DNA of 64,000 bases from Desulfomicrobium baculatum DSM 4028. GTDB lineage: Bacteria; Desulfobacterota; Desulfovibrionia; Desulfovibrionales; Desulfomicrobiaceae. The notes beneath the pieces were generated by a model. It searched no databases. It saw only the letters and a program-made list of their open reading frames with translations, and had not been told where the DNA came from. How positions within the stretch are numbered: position 1 is the first letter of the stretch; every line of letters begins with the position of its first letter. Location: the NCBI RefSeq assembly GCF_000023225.1, contig NC_013173.1, positions 1,862,501 to 1,926,500 of the forward strand, given 5' to 3'. Both the position numbers and the translations under genes were made by a program. Of this stretch, positions 1-7,980 are shown piece after piece.

Positions 1-2164
1 GCGGCCGCCCGGCGGCGTCCCATTCGACGACCTTGCCGCGGCTCATGACCCACTGCCAATCCCCGGCCTTGTTGCGAAGCCGGAATTCAAGGGCGAAGGG
101 CTCGCCGCGCTCGATGTGGTCCAACTCGGTTCGCTTGGTCTTCTCGAAGTCATCGGGATGCAGGAGCTTTTCCCAGCCGGTGATATTGAGTTCGAGATCG
201 CCCGGATCATACCCGAGCATGCCCAGGTAGCGCGGACTGAAATACACCTCACCCGTCTGAAAGTTCCAGTCCCAAAGGCCGTCACTGGAAGCTTCCAGAG
301 CCAAAGCAAGGCGCTCCTCGCTCAGGCGCAGGGCCTCCTCGGAGCGCTTGCGCTCGGTGATGTCGATGCCGATGCCGGTGAAATAGATGCGGCCTTCAAG
401 TTCCAGACGCACGGCGGTCAAGAAGAAGGGGATGCGCCGTCCGTCCTTGGTCTGAAGCTCGGCCTCCTCGGTGCCGATGCCCTCTTCAAGCACGCGCTCA
501 ATGGCCCTGGCGACCTTCTGCTGAGAGGCGGGGTCGTCCCGGTACCAGTCCATGAGGTGCATGGCGCCAAGCTCCCGGTCCGAGTAGCCCGTCAGTTCGC
601 AGTGCATCCTGTTCCAGCGCACCAGCCGCCCGTTTTGCTCGTACAGGTAGAGCAGGCCTGGAACGCTGTCGATGATCGCCTTGCTGAGGACGCGTTCGCG
701 CTCCAGCTGCGCCTCGATGTACCTGCGCTCGGTTATGTCCAGGTTGATGCCCAGGATGCCGACCACCTCGCCCTGCATGACGATGGGCGCGCCCATGGAA
801 TGAAAGATGCGATGCCGCCCGTCGGTCAGGACCAGAACCTCTTCCTGCTCGATGGTTTCCCCGGCATAGAGGCGGTCGTGCTTGGCCTTCCATTTCTCGG
901 CATTGTGGGAATGCCTGGACTGGGCGTCGAAATTCGCTGAGCAGAAATCTCCCCAGTGCTCCTTGCTGAGTCGGCTCTGGATGATGCCTCGGCCATCCTT
1001 GTCCCGCGCCCAGAAGTCCACGGGCAGGTTTTCAAGCATGGAGGAAAGCATGGCTTCGCGCTGGGCGAGCTGGGTCCGGGCCTCTTTTTCTGCGGTAATG
1101 TCGGTGTCGTTCCCGCGATAGCCCAGGAGATTCCCCGCGCCATCAAGCAGCGGAAAGCCATTGGTGGAAAGCCAGATCTCGCGCCCATCCCGGGTGAGGG
1201 CCCGGTTTTCGAAATTCGTGAATTCCCCTCTTCGGCCAAAGACCTCAAAGGCCGCGGATTTGAAAGCCTCGCGCCCGTCCTCCGGATGCAGGTCGAAAAA
1301 GCTCATGCATCCGACGAGCTCTTCCGGGGCATACCCCAGAACGGAAGCCGAAGCATTGGAGACATAGATGAAGAGGCCGCCGGCATCCACTTCCCAGGTC
1401 ACGGTGCGGCTGTGTTCGGCGAGTTGCTCGAATCGGTCCTCGCTTTCGCGCAATGAGCGTTTGTAATTGCGGAAATGAACATGACTCGCGCCAAGGCCGG
1501 TCAGACCGAGCAGGCCGATGACCAGATGCGCGATGACGAGGTGCAGGCGTTGCTGCCCGGCGAGGCCAAGATAGGTTTGCAAAGGCACCGAGACACTGAT
1601 GCCCCCGATGACGTCTCCCTGGGCATAGCCCTGGGCAGCGTGACATTTGAGGCAGGGCGGGTCGGCGAAAAGCGGACGCATCAGCCTGAAGTACGGCTGT
1701 CCGTCGAAGCTCTGCCGGGTGGTTTCCTTGAGGCTTCCCTCGACGAACGACCGCAGGACCTTTGTTTCCCACTCGTCGGGCGCGTTCTCGGGGCGCAAGG
1801 GCTCAAGGCTTGTGATGTGCCCGCGCAGACCGTACTTCTCCTTCCCCAGTTCATGCACCTGACGCGTCATGTAGGCCGGATTGACCAGGGTCAGTTTTTC
1901 TCCGCCGGTGGTTTCAACGTCGCGTTGCGGGATATGCTTGAGATAGGGATTGGGCGGGGTGTTCTCCGATAGCGGCACATACACCCCTCCCTGCATGGCG
2001 GCCCACAACCTGTAGGTCACGTCCTTGTGAAATGCGGCATTGGCCTCGGATTCGGCCAGCCCGATCAACGACCGTTCGAGGTGTTGCCAGTTCCACCCGA
2101 GGGAAAGGGCCAGCAGCATGATCCAGAATACCGCAGCCAGAATTGTCCATCGCAAACGTGTCAT
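1..2164 (-). CDS. multi-PAS membrane sensor with c-type haem domain (3' end off window)
   Basis: An open frame runs from the ATG at 2164 to the left edge without a stop, so about 721 residues of the N-terminal part are visible and the output domain (kinase or GGDEF) is missing. Residues 6-23 form a first membrane helix. The following periplasmic region (about 35-200) resembles the DUF3365/Tll0287-like sensor domain and carries a CLKCH haem-attachment motif at 171-175. A second helix lies at about 207-228. After it come at least four PAS/PAC units (about 240-365, 370-490, 495-620, 620 onward), recognised by repeated D-I-T-E/A-E/R-[KR] junctions and WxxNP-like loops. A redox or ligand-sensing role in the membrane is inferred from the haem motif; the output is unknown. 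Confidence 0.85.
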   Translation of the reverse strand, partial: MTRLRWTILAAVFWIMLLALSLGWNWQHLERSLIGLAESEANAAFHKDVTYRLWAAMQGGVYVPLSENTPPNPYLKHIPQRDVETTGGEKLTLVNPAYMTRQVHELGKEKYGLRGHITSLEPLRPENAPDEWETKVLRSFVEGSLKETTRQSFDGQPYFRLMRPLFADPPCLKCHAAQGYAQGDVIGGISVSVPLQTYLGLAGQQRLHLVIAHLVIGLLGLTGLGASHVHFRNYKRSLRESEDRFEQLAEHSRTVTWEVDAGGLFIYVSNASASVLGYAPEELVGCMSFFDLHPEDGREAFKSAAFEVFGRRGEFTNFENRALTRDGREIWLSTNGFPLLDGAGNLLGYRGNDTDITAEKEARTQLAQREAMLSSMLENLPVDFWARDKDGRGIIQSRLSKEHWGDFCSANFDAQSRHSHNAEKWKAKHDRLYAGETIEQEEVLVLTDGRHRIFHSMGAPIVMQGEVVGILGINLDITERRYIEAQLERERVLSKAIIDSVPGLLYLYEQNGRLVRWNRMHCELTGYSDRELGAMHLMDWYRDDPASQQKVARAIERVLEEGIGTEEAELQTKDGRRIPFFLTAVRLELEGRIYFTGIGIDITERKRSEEALRLSEERLALALEASSDGLWDWNFQTGEVYFSPRYLGMLGYDPGDLELNITGWEKLLHPDDFEKTKRTELDHIERGEPFALEFRLRNKAGDWQWVMSRGKVVEWDAAGRP

Positions 2165-2457
2165 GCCGTGCTCGAGCTGAAGTGAACCGGGAAGCGCCGG
2201 GACGCCGCCGGACCTGTGTATGGCAATACCTAGAGGATGTGTCCGAATGTGTAAAGACAACCCGCAGGCACAGCGACGCCGCAACAAATAACGTCAGTTC
2301 GAAATCCAGACAGCGCCAACTTTTTATGCTTCGACTTCTGGAATCGAAGCCTTTGATGGACTGAAGTCTTGCAGTGGAAGCTTCCAAGACGGATGGAAGT
2401 TACGCCAAAGCGGGACGTGCCCCCCATTCCGGGGCCTCCTCGCCGTCCACGCGCTCC

Positions 2458-3315
2458 CTACATCGCGCCTGGTTTGAAGGTGTCGCCTTCGGACAGATCG
2501 CCGGTCCGGAAGCCTTTTCTGAACCAGAGCATGCGCTGCTCCGAAGTGCCGTGGGTAAAGCTGTCGGGCATGATGTAGCCTTGCGTCTTCTTCTGAATGG
2601 TGTCGTCGCCCACCGCGCTGGCCGCCGTCATGGCCTCCTCGAAGTCGCCCTCGTCGAGCAGGTTCTTGTTCTGGACATGGTGTGCGAACACCCCGGCCAG
2701 GTAATCGGCCTGCAATTCCAATTTGACCGACAGGGCGTTGAACTGCTCCTGGCTGATGCTGGACCGCTGGGAATGGACCTTATCAAGGATGCCCAGCAGG
2801 TTCTGGACATGATGCCCCACCTCGTGGGCGATGACATAGGCCATGGCAAAATCCCCCGGCGCCCCGAACGTGCTGTGCATGTCATCGTAGAAGCCTAGAT
2901 CGAGATAAATTTTTCCGTCCAGAGGGCAATAGAAAGGCCCGGAACCGGAGGAGGCGACTCCGCATCCGGACTGCACGCTGCCGGAATAAATCGCCAGGGT
3001 CGGCTCTTCGTAGGCTTGCCCGCTCCTAGCGAACAGCTCGTTCCAGACCTCCTCTGTTTCCTTCAGCACGACCGCTGAAAACGTGCGCAACTGCGCTTCT
3101 TCGGCGCTTTCCTGATAGTTGCCCCCGCTCTGTTCATAGGCGGTCGGCTGTTCCTGGACCATTGTCAGCAGGTCCAGGGGGTTGCCGCCCATGAGCATGT
3201 AAACCACGGCAACAATCAGCCCCAAACCGCCCAGCCCCCCTACTCCAGCCCGCCGGACGCTCCGCCCTCTGCGGTCTTCGATGTTCGTACTTTCCTGCCG
3301 CCCGCGCCATTTCAT
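2458..3315 (-). CDS. YpfJ-family neutral zinc metallopeptidase
   Basis: The 285-residue product has a basic N-terminus, one membrane helix at about 24-42 and a large extracytoplasmic domain with HEVGH at 164-168, the zinc-binding HExxH motif, in the context AHEVGHHVQNLLG. This matches the putative neutral zinc metallopeptidase family typified by E. coli YpfJ, including its usual length. A Shine-Dalgarno GGAGG lies eight bases before the ATG. The gene stands alone, 293 bp downstream of the start of the sensor gene and transcribed in the same direction. Its substrate is unknown; a membrane-anchored protease role is inferred from the family. Confidence 0.85.
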   Translation of the reverse strand: MKWRGRQESTNIEDRRGRSVRRAGVGGLGGLGLIVAVVYMLMGGNPLDLLTMVQEQPTAYEQSGGNYQESAEEAQLRTFSAVVLKETEEVWNELFARSGQAYEEPTLAIYSGSVQSGCGVASSGSGPFYCPLDGKIYLDLGFYDDMHSTFGAPGDFAMAYVIAHEVGHHVQNLLGILDKVHSQRSSISQEQFNALSVKLELQADYLAGVFAHHVQNKNLLDEGDFEEAMTAASAVGDDTIQKKTQGYIMPDSFTHGTSEQRMLWFRKGFRTGDLSEGDTFKPGAM

Positions 3316-3717
3316 AAGGATGCCCTCCTCGCCCCGGGGCGACCCCTATTCAGGACGTGCCGGAGAATTACATCGTGTTTCCATCAAGCAAAGCCTGAGG
3401 ATATCGGGAGCAAAGCGACTATACCCATGTTTTCCGTCAGCAGGCAACTGAATCGGGCAAGCCTGCGTGATCCGTACAGACACGAAGGACGGGAGGTCGG
3501 GCTCAGGTAGCATTGATCTGCATCATTCGCATCGGTGCCTTAAAGGAAGACCCGATCCGGGCCTCTTGCGATCCGAACGTGATTGGCAGGCGATTTCCGA
3601 CAAAGCAAACTTCACGGTGCGCCCCGTTCCCGCCGCGTCATCCAGCGCTGTCCTTGCGGCATCCCCCTTGCATTTCCATGATATTTCACTGCAATTTTTT
3701 CTTCTGGAGGAATCTGC
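3316..3717. other. intergenic region, no gene seen
   Basis: This divergent 402-bp spacer separates the YpfJ-like gene (minus) from the 185-residue gene (plus). It must hold both promoters. I see no convincing sigma-70 or sigma-54 hexamer pair, RNA gene or coding frame with a ribosome-binding site. The only clear signal is the GGAGG at about 3707 belonging to the downstream gene. Confidence 0.5.
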
Positions 3718-4275
3718 ATGACCTCGATCGAGAACCGCATTTCAGTGCACGACGCGCAACCGCTGGACATGGGCAAAATTAAACCCGTAGCTGTCTGGGA
3801 ACAGCCAGAGGAATTGTTCGAGAATTTCATGAGCGCCCACGAGGCGATACTTGAATCGCGCCATTCCACGCGTCCGGACACATCGAAGAACCCGGCCTAC
3901 GCAGCCTACGCCACTGTTCAGGTTGGAGGCCAGGTGGTGGCCGAGATCGACAATCACGGTTTTGTCACCACCTCCAATAGGGCGGGCGCCATGCTTGGAA
4001 ACCTGCCGAACTCCGCCCAGGGAGTGATCTCAGGGCCGAACCTGGCCAAAGCCAGAGCGGAATATCTTGCCGACCTGCTCGGCGGCGAGGTGGTCATGTC
4101 TTCCACGGCGCTGACCCAAGCCGCATTTGCAAACGTGCCCCAGCCCAAGGTCGAACTGGACACGAAGGCCATGCTGTCCGACCCTCTGTACCAGAACCTG
4201 CAACGCCTGAAGCAGGCCAGGGCGCGATACATCGAAGGGCTCGCACCGGACGCCGCTTTCGGATCCATCGCCTAG
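3718..4275 (+). CDS. hypothetical protein, 185 residues
   Basis: A frame with a good GGAGG seven bases before the ATG. The product is soluble with no signal peptide or membrane helix. Residues 60-130 hold an A-x-Y-A-x-Y-A-T-V-Q-V-G-G-Q-V-V-A-E-I-D-type stretch followed by G-x-L-P-x-S, suggesting a beta-rich core, and the C-terminus is helical. I do not recognise the family. Codon use is like the GC-rich host, unlike the island that follows, so it probably marks the left border of core sequence. It is not part of an operon; the nearest gene downstream is a short reading frame at 4519. Confidence 0.6.
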   Translation: MTSIENRISVHDAQPLDMGKIKPVAVWEQPEELFENFMSAHEAILESRHSTRPDTSKNPAYAAYATVQVGGQVVAEIDNHGFVTTSNRAGAMLGNLPNSAQGVISGPNLAKARAEYLADLLGGEVVMSSTALTQAAFANVPQPKVELDTKAMLSDPLYQNLQRLKQARARYIEGLAPDAAFGSIA

Positions 4276-4518
4276 GTTAAAAAAGAAGACTCGCGCCCGC
4301 CGCCTTCTTCAGGATGCGACCCGCTGAACTGCCAATTCAGCTTCGTGCGCAAAATGAAGAAGGCCGCAACGAGTGCGTACCTTGTTTAAGAAAAGTCAAC
4401 GCGAGCCTCGACCCCTTTTGCTAACATTTCAGCGAAGGGTTCACGAACGATCAGTTCGAGTATGCCCATATTTGACACATAAGATTGCTTATTCTCTCAG
4501 ATGGGTTACATAGAGTGA
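4276..4518. other. AT-richer spacer at left border of the accessory island
   Basis: No gene is visible. Base composition falls from here onward. A TTGACA hexamer sits at 4472-4477 but no matching -10 hexamer is found at the right distance, so I do not call a promoter. Confidence 0.35.
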
Positions 4519-4662
4519 ATGATAACATTAATAATAATTGTCAGCATTTTTCTCGTTCTTCTGGTTGCCGTGTTCCTTCTCAGGAGCAATCATGAAACGC
4601 TAAACCGCGAGATTAACATCTGTTTCAATGAGATGAAGGCGAAGGAAATTGGCAATCGTTGA
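4519..4662 (+). CDS. candidate small single-helix membrane protein, 47 residues
   Basis: ATG at 4519, stop TGA at 4660-4662. The first 21 residues are strongly hydrophobic (MITLIIIVSIFLVLL start) and are followed by an R-S-N-H-E turn and a charged, helical tail rich in E, K and R, the usual design of a small inner-membrane protein. An in-frame stop lies directly before the ATG, so no longer start is possible. There is no clear Shine-Dalgarno, which lowers confidence. A terminator-like hairpin lies 100 bp downstream. I do not recognise a family. Confidence 0.4.
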   Translation: MITLIIIVSIFLVLLVAVFLLRSNHETLNREINICFNEMKAKEIGNR

Positions 4663-4762
4663 CGACAGCATCATGTAGCACCGCTCCGAACCGGAGCTTA
4701 TTCTGCGAAGGAAGCTACAAAAAAGTTGCGGAACGACTGAAAGTGCTCCTTTGCGTACACTG

Positions 4763-4804
4763 AAAACAACAAAACCACCCGTTGTCGGATGGCTTGTTGT
4801 TTTT
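4763..4804 (+). terminator. hairpin followed by T-run
   Basis: A ten-base inverted repeat (AAAACAACAA at 4763-4772, TTGTTGTTTT at 4795-4804) encloses a 22-base loop and runs into TTTTTTT on the plus strand. It is the nearest candidate terminator for the small frame at 4519. The stem is AT-rich, so strength is doubtful. Confidence 0.45.
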
Positions 4805-4860
4805 TTCATATTCAAGAGTGGATCAGATTATTGAGACCAAAATTTGCGTCTATATCCAAT

Positions 4861-4957
4861 AAATTCATGATTCAAGATCAGATCTGATCCCAGTTTCCCA
4901 TGTGGCGGACTTCAAGGCGGACGCGCTGGGTATTCTCAATCCGTGGCAGTAGAAGCG
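4861..4957 (+). repeat. direct repeat, left copy flanking the Phd/PIN module
   Basis: The core 4901-4954 is 51/54 identical to 5982-6035. The similarity extends, with small gaps, about 40 bp further left (both begin AAATTCA-GATTCAAGAT). Read in frame, both copies end V-A-D-F-K-[AT]-D-A-L-G-I-L-N-P-W-[QE]-stop, like the tail of a lost gene. A perfect 14-base palindrome GATCAGATCTGATC is at 4876-4889 in this copy only. Confidence 0.8.
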
Positions 4958-5051
4958 AAACGTGGCCCATTTCTTCACTTGACACGCATTGTCCCGGTTC
5001 ATACTTGTAGCGAATATGTAGCCATATTGTAGCCAAGCAGAGGATGCCAGC

Positions 5052-5351
5052 ATGAGATTATTCACCGATCGCGAGTTCCGCAACGAACCGGGCAAAATCC
5101 GAGAAGCACTCGCCGACCAGGAAGTCGTCATGACGAGCCGGGGCAAGCCATATGCCGTCTTGCTACCAGTCCACGACAGCAACGACATCGAGGAAGTCCT
5201 CCTCCTGGCACGCCGCATCAGGGCGCAGATGGCGCTTTCCGCCGTGCGACGAAAGGCGGCGCAGTCCGGTCTGGATAAAATGCCCGAGACGGAGATCGAT
5301 GCGGAGATTTCGGACGTGAGGGCGAAACGCGGCCGGTCCGACGCAGAATGA
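5052..5351 (+). CDS. Phd/YefM-like antitoxin
   Basis: A 99-residue protein that starts M-R-L-F-T-D-R-E-F-R-N and continues with V-V-M-T-S-R-G-K-P-Y-A-V-L-L-P at about 25-39, the conserved core of Phd/YefM-type antitoxins, which bind DNA with their N-terminal half and neutralise the toxin with the C-terminal tail. The charged C-terminal half (E-x-E-I-D-A-E-I, R-A-K-R-G-R) fits that role. The stop overlaps the start of the PIN gene by four bases (ATGA), so the two are translationally coupled. Autoregulation of the operon is expected from the family but no operator was identified. Confidence 0.85.
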   Translation: MRLFTDREFRNEPGKIREALADQEVVMTSRGKPYAVLLPVHDSNDIEEVLLLARRIRAQMALSAVRRKAAQSGLDKMPETEIDAEISDVRAKRGRSDAE

Positions 5352-5785
5352 GCGTACGCGTTGTCATCGACACCAACGTGCTGGTTTCTGGTTTGCTTGG
5401 CGTGTATTCCTATCCGGCGCGCATCATCGACCTTGTCTATTCCGGACGGTTCCACTGCGTCCACGACGACCGCATCCTCATGGAATACCGGGAAGTACTG
5501 TCACGCCCGAAGTTCGCCAGCGCAATTTCCGAGCACGAGAGAGACGACCTGATCGACTATCTGGACCGCTGGGGCCTGCATGTCCTGCCCGGCCCGATTG
5601 GCCCGCTTGCGGCCACCGCGCCTGATCCCTTCGACCTCCCCTTCGCCGAGGCGGCCGTCGCAGGACAGGCAAGCTACATCATCACCGGAAACACCGCCCA
5701 TTTCGATTTCTTTTCGGGCAACCACTGGGGAATCCGGGTTCTGACTCCCAAGGATTGCCACGCCCTAATCTGCGGCGGCGCATGA
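5348..5785 (+). CDS. PIN-domain toxin (COG1569 type)
   Basis: A 145-residue PIN-fold protein beginning V-V-I-D-T-N-V-L-V-S-G-L, the family signature with metal-binding Asp8. Other candidate acidic residues are Glu46 (ILMEYREV), Asp96 and Glu101 (DPFDLPFAEAA). The usual last motif T-G-D is T-G-N here (113-115), a substitution at a metal-ligand position that could weaken nuclease activity. PIN toxins of this group are thought to be RNases. It overlaps the antitoxin gene by four bases. The pair lies between two copies of a short direct repeat, suggesting arrival as a cassette. Confidence 0.85.
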   Translation: MSVRVVIDTNVLVSGLLGVYSYPARIIDLVYSGRFHCVHDDRILMEYREVLSRPKFASAISEHERDDLIDYLDRWGLHVLPGPIGPLAATAPDPFDLPFAEAAVAGQASYIITGNTAHFDFFSGNHWGIRVLTPKDCHALICGGA

Positions 5786-5944
5786 ACCGAAGCGACGCGT
5801 TCAGTCAATTTTACACTGGCATGTGATCTCGAAAGCTCGCCTCGCTGGCATAGCTTTGTCAAAAGAAGACCAGCCCTCTTTCCTGATCGATATTGGGACG
5901 CATGATCAGGTTTATTAAATTGGATGAGTTGTTTGGATTTTTGA

Positions 5945-6039
5945 AAATTCAAGATTCAAGATGCGACCCCATTTCCCGCGATGTGGCGGACTTCAAGACG
6001 GACGCGTTGGGTATTCTCAATCCGTGGGAGTAGAAAGGG
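5945..6039 (+). repeat. direct repeat, right copy flanking the Phd/PIN module
   Basis: Core at 5982-6035 differs from the left copy at three of 54 positions. It begins about 160 bp after the PIN stop codon and ends about 310 bp before the Fic start. Confidence 0.8.
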
Positions 6040-6200
6040 TGACGATTTCGCTTTTCGTTTGCTATTTCTGACGATTTGTCTTGATTGACGGGCTCATGAG
6101 CGAAGATGCGTCAAAGGAAGCTCCCGTGCCCTTGACAGGCTTCGATAACTGTTTTTCTTGAATAATGCCAATTTGTAATCATATTTTAAGACACAAACTC

Positions 6201-6341
6201 ATTTTTTGAGAACTCCCCCCGTTTTGACCTCACCCCAGGCATCTCAAACAATTATCTTGAAAATTACCGCAATAATAACTATATTTTTAGAATATACGGT
6301 TTTTATAATCATTTTTTGAGAGCCGTAACGATTTTTTGAGG
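6201..6341 (+). promoter_or_regulatory. promoter and repeated operator-like sites upstream of fic
   Basis: The ten-mer ATTTTTTGAG occurs exactly three times at 6201, 6311 and 6331, with an inverted near-copy CTCAAACAAT at 6243. Between them lie a plausible -35/-10 pair, TTGAAA at 6257-6262 and TATATT at 6280-6285 with a 17-base spacer, and a second -10-like TATAAT at 6304-6309. The last two repeats sit directly before the Fic start, where a bound repressor would block transcription or translation. The rest of 5786-6200 holds only the direct repeat described separately. Confidence 0.5.
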
Positions 6342-6345
6342 TGTG

Positions 6346-7854
6346 ATGATATTGGGCACGACACAGATCCGACCAGCAGGCTATGCGTTTCTGATAGAGC
6401 AATACGGCTTGAGCGCTTTGCCGAACTGGCACACGTCCTCAGTCAGCCCGACGGGGACGCTGCGCTCGACTGTTCAGGATGGGCGGGAGGAATCCGTCTA
6501 TCCCCAGTCCTATTGGCCCGGAGACGGGACGGGAGGCCATCTGGAGTTCGCCCTCAAGTACGACGGCGTCAATCTTGGCATCCTGTCGGCCCTTTTCGAC
6601 GTGGTTCCGCCAGAAGAGATAGCGGCCTGGGTCAATTCAAAACCGACCGGGAAATACGCCCGCAAAATCTGGTTCCTGTATGAATTCCTGACCGGACGGG
6701 AACTCCCTCTGCCGGATCTGACCAAGGGAAATTACACCCCGCTGCTTGAACCGGACCGTTACTACACCGCAGCGCCCGGCCGTCGCATGCAGCGCCAGAG
6801 AGTCATCGACAATCTGCTTGGGGGGAAAGATTTCTGCCCCATCATCCGGCGCACCGAAAAGCTCGACGCCATGGAAGGAATCGACCTGCGCAAACGGTGC
6901 GAAGAGGTCGCTGCCTCCTATCCACCCGAGCTTCTCAGACGGGCACTCACCTACCTGTACAACAAAGAGACCAAGTCCTCATTCGAGATCGAGCACATCA
7001 AGCCAAGCCCCTCCCGGACAGAGAAATTCATCGGCTTGCTGGAGATGGCCGAGCACAAGGACTTTTGCGAGAAGCCTCTCCTGATCGACGTGCAGAACCG
7101 CATCGTCGATCCCCGCTTTCAAGACTCGGACTACCGGGCCAACCAGAACTACGTCGGTCAAGCCGTTTCCTATCAGAAGCAGGTCGTTCACTATGTCTGT
7201 CCCAGACCGTCCGACCTCCCGGAACTGATGGAGGGACTCCTCACTGCCCATCACGTGATGAAGAAGGGCGCGCTCCCCGCCATCATCCATGCCGCCGCCA
7301 TCTCCTACGGATTCGTCTTCATGCATCCCTTCGAGGACGGCAACGGCCGTATTCACCGGTTTCTCATTCACAATATCCTGTGCCTGCGCGGCGAGATCCC
7401 GAAAGGGCTCATGTTTCCGGTCTCCGCCGCCATGCTGAAAAATCCGGAGCTTTACGATCACTCCCTGGAGGCGTTCTCAAACCCGCTGATGCGGCTGGTC
7501 GAATACAACCTGGACGATCTCGGCCAGATGACCGTGACGGATGAGACCGGGCCTCTGTACAGGTACATCGACATGACCGCGCAGGCGGAAGCGTTGTATG
7601 ATTTCGTCAAGATCACCATCGAGCACGAACTCGTGGAAGAACTCGATTTTCTGGCGAATTACGACAAGACCAAGCAGGCCATGCAGCAGATCGTTGATAT
7701 GCCAGACCGTCTCATCGATCTTTTCATCCAGCTCTGCCTGCAGAACAATGGTCGTCTTTCAGCAAGAAGGAAGGAATCACATTTCGGATTTCTGACCGAT
7801 GACGAGTTGGCCGGCATGGAAAACGCCGTTCGTGAAGGATATGCGAGGAACTGA
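6346..7854 (+). CDS. Fic-domain protein (predicted AMP-transferase)
   Basis: A roughly 502-residue protein with the Fic active-site motif HPFEDGNGRIHR at about 327-338, which fits HPFxx[GA]NGRxxR with catalytic His327. Fic proteins usually transfer AMP from ATP to hydroxyl groups on target proteins. An SFEIE stretch (Ser212-xxx-Glu216) in the preceding region fits the inhibitory helix of class II Fic proteins except that His follows Glu where Gly or Asn is usual. The first 150 residues and the last 120 helical residues are unassigned. GAGG at 6338-6341 is close to both a GTG at 6343 and the ATG at 6346; I take the ATG. The gene is convergent with the nuclease gene. No small antitoxin partner is adjacent. 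Confidence 0.85.
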   Translation: MILGTTQIRPAGYAFLIEQYGLSALPNWHTSSVSPTGTLRSTVQDGREESVYPQSYWPGDGTGGHLEFALKYDGVNLGILSALFDVVPPEEIAAWVNSKPTGKYARKIWFLYEFLTGRELPLPDLTKGNYTPLLEPDRYYTAAPGRRMQRQRVIDNLLGGKDFCPIIRRTEKLDAMEGIDLRKRCEEVAASYPPELLRRALTYLYNKETKSSFEIEHIKPSPSRTEKFIGLLEMAEHKDFCEKPLLIDVQNRIVDPRFQDSDYRANQNYVGQAVSYQKQVVHYVCPRPSDLPELMEGLLTAHHVMKKGALPAIIHAAAISYGFVFMHPFEDGNGRIHRFLIHNILCLRGEIPKGLMFPVSAAMLKNPELYDHSLEAFSNPLMRLVEYNLDDLGQMTVTDETGPLYRYIDMTAQAEALYDFVKITIEHELVEELDFLANYDKTKQAMQQIVDMPDRLIDLFIQLCLQNNGRLSARRKESHFGFLTDDELAGMENAVREGYARN

Positions 7855-7934
7855 GTTTCAAGGGGGAGAGGATCGGGCTCGGACAGATTCGTTAAAGGAC
7901 GACCTGACCCCTTGCCCCTCCTGCACCATCTTCG

Positions 7935-7966
7935 CTATGTCCAAATTCGGCCAATAACGGACATAG
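7935..7966. terminator. hairpin between convergent genes
   Basis: A perfect eight-base inverted repeat (CTATGTCC at 7935-7942, GGACATAG at 7959-7966) with a 16-base loop lies between the ends of the Fic and nuclease genes. There is no strong T-run on either side, so it may be a weak bidirectional terminator or a binding site. Confidence 0.35.
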
Positions 7967-7980
7967 AATGCCGCATAAAA

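Noticed and set aside
116-940. 274-residue open frame on the plus strand
   Set aside because: It is antisense to the PAS sensor, whose frame has clear domain matches; the plus-strand product has no recognisable family and reflects GC-rich codon bias.
3580-3600. Sigma-54 promoter before the 185-residue gene
   Set aside because: TTGGCAGGCGATTTCC has the -24 GG but lacks the -12 GC, so the match is too weak.
4600-4815. 71-residue minus-strand frame
   Set aside because: It runs through the terminator hairpin and antisense to the more convincing small membrane protein; its start is a TTG without ribosome site.
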